Assembly: GCF_026719745.1 (NCBI RefSeq)
Contig: NZ_JAPPRQ010000022.1
Coordinates: 1-42,476 of the forward strand
DNA from: Clostridium sp. ZS2-4
GTDB taxonomy: Bacteria > Bacillota > Clostridia > Clostridiales > Clostridiaceae
Length of the DNA stretch: 42,476 nucleotides
Reading direction: 5' to 3'
The position numbers and the translations under genes were made by a program. The first letter of the stretch is position 1. The number at the start of each line of letters is the position of its first letter. The notes beneath the pieces are model-generated. The model saw nothing but the letters and a program-made list of their open reading frames with translations. It did no database searches and was not told the DNA's origin. Shown here piece after piece: positions 38,942 through 42,476 of the stretch.

Positions 38942-40822
38942 CTATAGCATTATTTTACATATATTATTTGTAAATTCTACTGGATCATTTATCGTTAACC
39001 CTTCTATAAGTAATGCTTGATTATATAATAAGTCTGTATATAACTTAAGCTTATCTTTATCTTTTTCATAAGCTTCTCTTAATGCTTTAAATACATCATG
39101 ATTTACATTTATCTCTAATACTTTATCTGCTTTTATGTTCTGATTATTAGGCATAGCACTTAGTATTTTTTCCATTTCAATTGTAAGCTCACCATCGTTT
39201 GACAAACATACAGGATGATTTTTCAACCTTTTTGATGACCTAACATCTTTAACTTTATCTGATAGAATATTCTTCATATGTTCAAACAATTCTTTATTTT
39301 CTTTATCATCGGTACTAGATGAGTTTTCATTTTCTTCTGTCTCTATACCCAAGTCACCACTTGATACAGATTTAAATTCTTTATCCTTATATGTCATTAA
39401 CATTTTTACAGCAAACTCATCTACATCATCTGTAAAGTATAATATTTCATATCCTTTATCTAATAGTAGTTCTGTTTGTGGCAATTTCTCAATTCTTTCA
39501 AGTGATTCCCCAGCAGCATAATAAATATATTTTTGATCCTCTGGCATTTTGGAAACATACTCATTTAAAGTGACCATTTTTTTCTCTTTTGATGAATAAA
39601 ACATTAATAAATCTTGTAATTCATCTTTATTGCTTCCAAAATCACTATAAATGCCATATTTCAATTGTCTTCCAAATGATTCATAGAATTTTTCATATTT
39701 TTCTCTTTCATTTTTTAATATGCTTTGTAATTCATTTTTTATTTTATTTTTTATATTTTTAGCGATAAGCTTTAATTGTCTATCATGTTGTAGTATTTCC
39801 CTTGATATATTAAGAGACAAATCTTCTGAATCAACTATGCCTTTTACAAACCCAAAATAGTCAGGCAATAAATCTGCACACTTATTCATAATTAAAACGC
39901 CATTTGAATACAACTCTAAACCTTTTTCATACTCTTTTGTATAGAAATCATACGGAGTCTTTTCTGGAATATATAAAATTGCATTGTAACTTACTGAACC
40001 CTCAACACTAATATGAATATGTTTTATAGGTTTATCAAAACCGTAGTGTTTTTCAGAATAGAAATTATCATAATCTTCTTGATTAAGTTCTTTCTTGTTT
40101 TTTCTCCATATAGGAATCATACTATTTGTAATCTCTTCCTCTATGTAATCTTCGTATTCTTTTTCACTACCCTCTTTAAGCTTTGTTTTAGTTACATCCA
40201 TCTTTATTGGGTATCTAATAAAATCAGAGTATTTCTTAATTATAGACTTTAATTTATACTCCTCTAGGTATTCATCAAAGTTCTCATCTTCTGTTTTTTC
40301 TTTTATTTTAAGTATAATTTCTGTACCAACAGAATCTTTTTCACATGGTTCAATAGTATAACCATCTACACCTTTGGATTCCCATTTGTAAGCTTCATTG
40401 CTACCAAAAGCCTTACTTATAACAGTAACCTTATCAGCTACCAAAAATGTAGAATAGAAGCCAACACCGAACTGACCAATTATATCATATCCATCTTTCA
40501 ATTCATTTTCTTTTTTGAATTTCAAAGATCCACTCTTTGCTATAACTCCAAGATTATCCTCTAGTTCTTCTTTTGTCATTCCAATACCAGTATCGGAAAT
40601 TTTAACTATTCTGTTTTCCTTGTCAATAGATACTTTAATATAATAGCTATCTTTTTCAAAAGTTAACGAATCATCCGTTAATGCTTTATAATAAATTTTA
40701 TCAATTGCATCACTGGCATTAGAAATAAGTTCTCTTAAAAAAATTTCCCTGTGAGTATAAATTGAGTTAATCATAAGATCTAAGAGTCTTTTAGACTCTG
40801 CTTTAAACTGTTTTGTTTCCAT
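38942..40822 (-). CDS. htpG: Hsp90-family chaperone HtpG
   Basis: 626 aa, normal length for HtpG. The N-terminal GHKL ATPase domain has [21 protein letters not shown]31 in [32 protein letters not shown] and [13 protein letters not shown]. The middle domain (about 210-480) shows [20 protein letters not shown] and the catalytic R in NISREILQ. The C-terminal domain ends with [14 protein letters not shown]. It is an ATP-dependent chaperone of the cytosol. A CIRCE operator in the 5' region means HrcA repression. Start ATG 40822 with GGGAGAG. Confidence 0.97.
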   Translation of the reverse strand: METKQFKAESKRLLDLMINSIYTHREIFLRELISNASDAIDKIYYKALTDDSLTFEKDSYYIKVSIDKENRIVKISDTGIGMTKEELEDNLGVIAKSGSLKFKKENELKDGYDIIGQFGVGFYSTFLVADKVTVISKAFGSNEAYKWESKGVDGYTIEPCEKDSVGTEIILKIKEKTEDENFDEYLEEYKLKSIIKKYSDFIRYPIKMDVTKTKLKEGSEKEYEDYIEEEITNSMIPIWRKNKKELNQEDYDNFYSEKHYGFDKPIKHIHISVEGSVSYNAILYIPEKTPYDFYTKEYEKGLELYSNGVLIMNKCADLLPDYFGFVKGIVDSEDLSLNISREILQHDRQLKLIAKNIKNKIKNELQSILKNEREKYEKFYESFGRQLKYGIYSDFGSNKDELQDLLMFYSSKEKKMVTLNEYVSKMPEDQKYIYYAAGESLERIEKLPQTELLLDKGYEILYFTDDVDEFAVKMLMTYKDKEFKSVSSGDLGIETEENENSSSTDDKENKELFEHMKNILSDKVKDVRSSKRLKNHPVCLSNDGELTIEMEKILSAMPNNQNIKADKVLEINVNHDVFKALREAYEKDKDKLKLYTDLLYNQALLIEGLTINDPVEFTNNICKIML

Positions 40823-40877
40823 TTTAAGTCTCTCCCTTCAAACTAAAAACCATATTTATGACACTTTGTTAAAATTG

Positions 40878-40904
40878 TTAGCACTCTTTATGAGCGAGTG
40901 CTAA
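40878..40904 (-). promoter_or_regulatory. CIRCE operator (HrcA binding site)
   Basis: TTAGCACTC, 9-base spacer, GAGTGCTAA: perfect 9-bp arms of the CIRCE consensus, about 55 bp upstream of the htpG start. HrcA binds it and represses until heat stress. Confidence 0.97.
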
Positions 40905-40915
40905 CAACTACTTTT

Positions 40916-40944
40916 TATATACCATATTTTTGATATTATGTCAA
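40916..40944 (-). promoter_or_regulatory. htpG sigma-A promoter
   Basis: On the minus strand TTGACA (40939-40944), a 17-base spacer and TATATA (40916-40921) lie just upstream of CIRCE, so the operator is around the transcription start, as expected for HrcA control. Confidence 0.8.
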
Positions 40945-41050
40945 TACATCTTGCAATGATATATATAAGCTGAAATTCTCTGAATTACACCTATGGTACT
41001 GTTTTAGCCCTATATATACTTTACCCTAAAATTTTATAAAATATCTGAAT

Positions 41051-41218
41051 ATATAAGTTTGTTTTGAAAGATTATTAAATTTTTATATCCTTATAAGAAA
41101 TTGTTCAAAATAAAAATTAAATAATATTTTAAAATAAATTTATATACTAGAGTATTTCGAGAGTTTGATTTAAGTTTACATTTGAAGTCTAGTTTACATA
41201 ATTACAAATATGTAAATA
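41051..41218. repeat. 168-bp direct repeat flanking htpG, copy 2
   Basis: Same sequence as 38596-38763, same orientation, with the htpG gene and its CIRCE promoter between the two. The sequence from 40945 to 41050 shows no gene. Confidence 0.85.
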
Positions 41219-41263
41219 GATTTTTGATAAATCGTATTATAAAAAATTATTTGTCAGATTGCA

Positions 41264-41833
41264 TTATATAAATTTTTCTTCAATCCCTTCCTCAGTTATT
41301 TGTTTTAAAATTTGTTCTAGTTTCCATCTTTGATTATTAATAGCCCAGTTACTTATCTTAAACGATTGTGTATTGGTTTTTATCAATATTGAATTTTTTT
41401 CATATGCTACTGACTGTACCATATCATGTGAAATAAACTTATTTCCAATAATAATATTTTTCTCTCCTATCATAACTGACTGCTTTTGGAATACAGAAAG
41501 CCATACAAAGTATACTATTACAAATACAATTAATGGTATAAAATTCCCTATACTAAAGTTATAACTCTCTAGTATACTAAAAATAATAAATATTGAAATT
41601 TCAATTATACCGCTAATTCTTTCAACAAATGATTGAAATAATATTTCTTCATACAGTTTCATAGCCTGCCTTGGGAAAATATAAGAATACTCATTTCCGA
41701 TGATTATTGCGATAATTACCATATCCCCAGGTTTAAGTTGATTTGCTTCAGCAGTCAAAAACCAAAATGGTATTAGAACAATCATCATGATACCACAGGC
41801 AATTCTATAATAATGATCTGAATTATATTTCAT
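41264..41833 (-). CDS. Small membrane protein with PH-like C-terminus
   Basis: 189 aa from ATG 41833, which follows GGGAGGT at 6 bases; ATG 41848 overlaps that RBS. Membrane segments lie at about 11-27 (YYRIACGIMMIVLIPFWFL), 39-46, 72-88 (GIIEISIFIIFSIL) and 96-115 (NFIPLIVFVIVYFVWLSVF). The soluble C-terminal part (116-189) has short strands (SVMIGEKNIIIGNKFISHD, SVAYEKNSILIKTN) like bacterial PH-like domains, then a helix. Function unknown. It is upstream of htpG on the same strand but separated by the repeat and a gap, so is not in one operon. Confidence 0.65.
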   Translation of the reverse strand: MKYNSDHYYRIACGIMMIVLIPFWFLTAEANQLKPGDMVIIAIIIGNEYSYIFPRQAMKLYEEILFQSFVERISGIIEISIFIIFSILESYNFSIGNFIPLIVFVIVYFVWLSVFQKQSVMIGEKNIIIGNKFISHDMVQSVAYEKNSILIKTNTQSFKISNWAINNQRWKLEQILKQITEEGIEEKFI

Positions 41834-41877
41834 ATATGTACCTCCCATTTATAATGTATTTATCTTCTTTCAAAATA

Positions 41878-41975
41878 TATCAAATTATATCATATCAATC
41901 CTTATTATAACTAAATATTACATTTTTTCCAACACAAAAAAACAACTCTAAGCACCTAATTCCTAGAGTTATTTT
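41878..41975. repeat. Dispersed repeat with hairpin, copy 2
   Basis: Resembles 11145-11237. The hairpin AACTCTA/TAGAGTT (41944-41971) lies just past the ppnP stop, with A and T runs on either side, so it also acts as a bidirectional terminator. Confidence 0.6.
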
Positions 41976-42002
41976 TTATATCGTTGTTTTTATGACTGAT
42001 TT

Positions 42003-42320
42003 CTAATCTTGAATATAAGAACAGCAATAATCGGTTAATTCTTTTACATTTAATTGGAATTTAGAGTTTGCAGCAACTTCAAAAGTTTCTCCCTCACGAA
42101 TTAGAATCCAATCATTACTACCTGGCAATTTTACCTCCAAGGTTCCTGCAACAATTTCCATAAGCTCCTTTTTTTCTGTTCCAAATTCATATTCACCTGG
42201 CATCATAATTCCCAAAGTTTTTCTTTCTCCATCTTGAAAAATTACAGTTCTACTTGTAACCTTTCCATCAAAATATATATTCGCTTTTTTTACCACTGTT
42301 ACATCATTAAACATATCCAT
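42003..42320 (-). CDS. ppnP: Pyrimidine/purine nucleoside phosphorylase PpnP
   Basis: 105 aa cupin-fold protein of the former DUF1255 family. Visible hallmarks are [19 protein letters not shown] pattern ([20 protein letters not shown]), [49 protein letters not shown] and C-terminal YCCSYIQD. The family phosphorolyses many nucleosides to free base and ribose 1-phosphate. Length and motif order are normal. ATG 42320 with AAGGAGG. The last 156 bp of the window (42321-42476) show only AT-rich DNA and a small AAGCC/GGCTT hairpin at 42394-42407. Confidence 0.92.
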   Translation of the reverse strand: MDMFNDVTVVKKANIYFDGKVTSRTVIFQDGERKTLGIMMPGEYEFGTEKKELMEIVAGTLEVKLPGSNDWILIREGETFEVAANSKFQLNVKELTDYCCSYIQD

Positions 42321-42476
42321 TATAATCCTCCTTGTATTATGTATTGCTTTAGTCGCTTGCAGAATTCCACAAGCATTGATTTGTCTAATTTTTAAGCCGT
42401 TAGGCTTTTATATTTTCCTCCACTGCGACATAATAGAATTACACCACATAAAACCAAACACCACAGAGGAGGAGAA

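Noticed and set aside
38596-41218. Insertion sequence ends around htpG
   Set aside because: The repeats are direct, internal to no transposase gene, and have no terminal inverted repeats.
1-42476. CRISPR array
   Set aside because: No evenly spaced short direct repeats were seen. The CTTTAT tract at 19439 is a coding microsatellite and the other repeats are long and few.

Overview
The window reads as a low-GC Firmicute chromosome, most likely a Clostridium sensu stricto. The DNA is very AT-rich, ribosome binding sites are strong GGAGG types, htpG carries an HrcA/CIRCE operator, a c-di-AMP riboswitch sits before a cell-wall hydrolase, and a PRD-regulated PTS operon is present. Species cannot be named from sequence alone.

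Left part (about 1-11,200) is an accessory region. Small unrelated minus-strand genes (ASCH protein, cysteine hydrolase, several unknowns, a DUF2971 protein, a HEPN remnant, a large protein with two HEPN-type motifs) are interspersed with two near-identical plus-strand tyrosine recombinase genes. Both recombinases lie in a ~1,055-bp unit repeated exactly 4,600 bp apart. A diverged copy of the flanks without the recombinase exists at 1170-1345 and looks like an unoccupied site. Some passenger genes share a short leader. Decayed genes are visible at 4361-4515, 7276-7702 and 11465-11794.

Middle-left (11,990-14,500) holds a c-di-AMP riboswitch with a LysM/SleB-type hydrolase, a pyruvate kinase C-terminal-like protein and a RelA/SpoT-type synthetase.

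The centre (27,192 down to 14,807, minus strand) is a gas vesicle cluster. Transcription order is: divergent gvpA paralog, two identical gvpA, gvpN, gvpO, Hsp20/GvpH-like, CDC48-type AAA ATPase, GvpF/L, GvpG, GvpA/J-like protein with zinc ribbon, an unknown with an Hsp20-like tail, GvpK, a GvpF/L whose N-terminus resembles the archaeal/eukaryal ribosomal stalk protein P1, a GRAM-like protein, a GvpA-like/GRAM/GRAM/zinc-ribbon fusion, and a second CDC48-type ATPase. The shell, nucleation and assembly proteins are standard. The two double-ring ATPases, the P1-like domain, the GRAM domains and the zinc ribbons are not part of the textbook gas vesicle set, and I consider this the most interesting system here.

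Right part: a D-2-hydroxyacid dehydrogenase with a perfect consensus promoter faces a sugar operon (38,391 down to 28,461). That operon contains a PRD/EIIB/EIIA-type activator, PTS EIIA, a glycerophosphodiesterase-like protein, an unknown, a PHP-family metallohydrolase, an MgtC-family membrane protein, PTS EIIB, EIIC and a GH38 alpha-mannosidase related to mannosylglycerate hydrolase. A bipartite operator-like motif occurs before both the regulator and the EIIB gene. Then comes CIRCE-controlled htpG, bracketed by two ~168-bp direct repeats, a small membrane protein, and ppnP.
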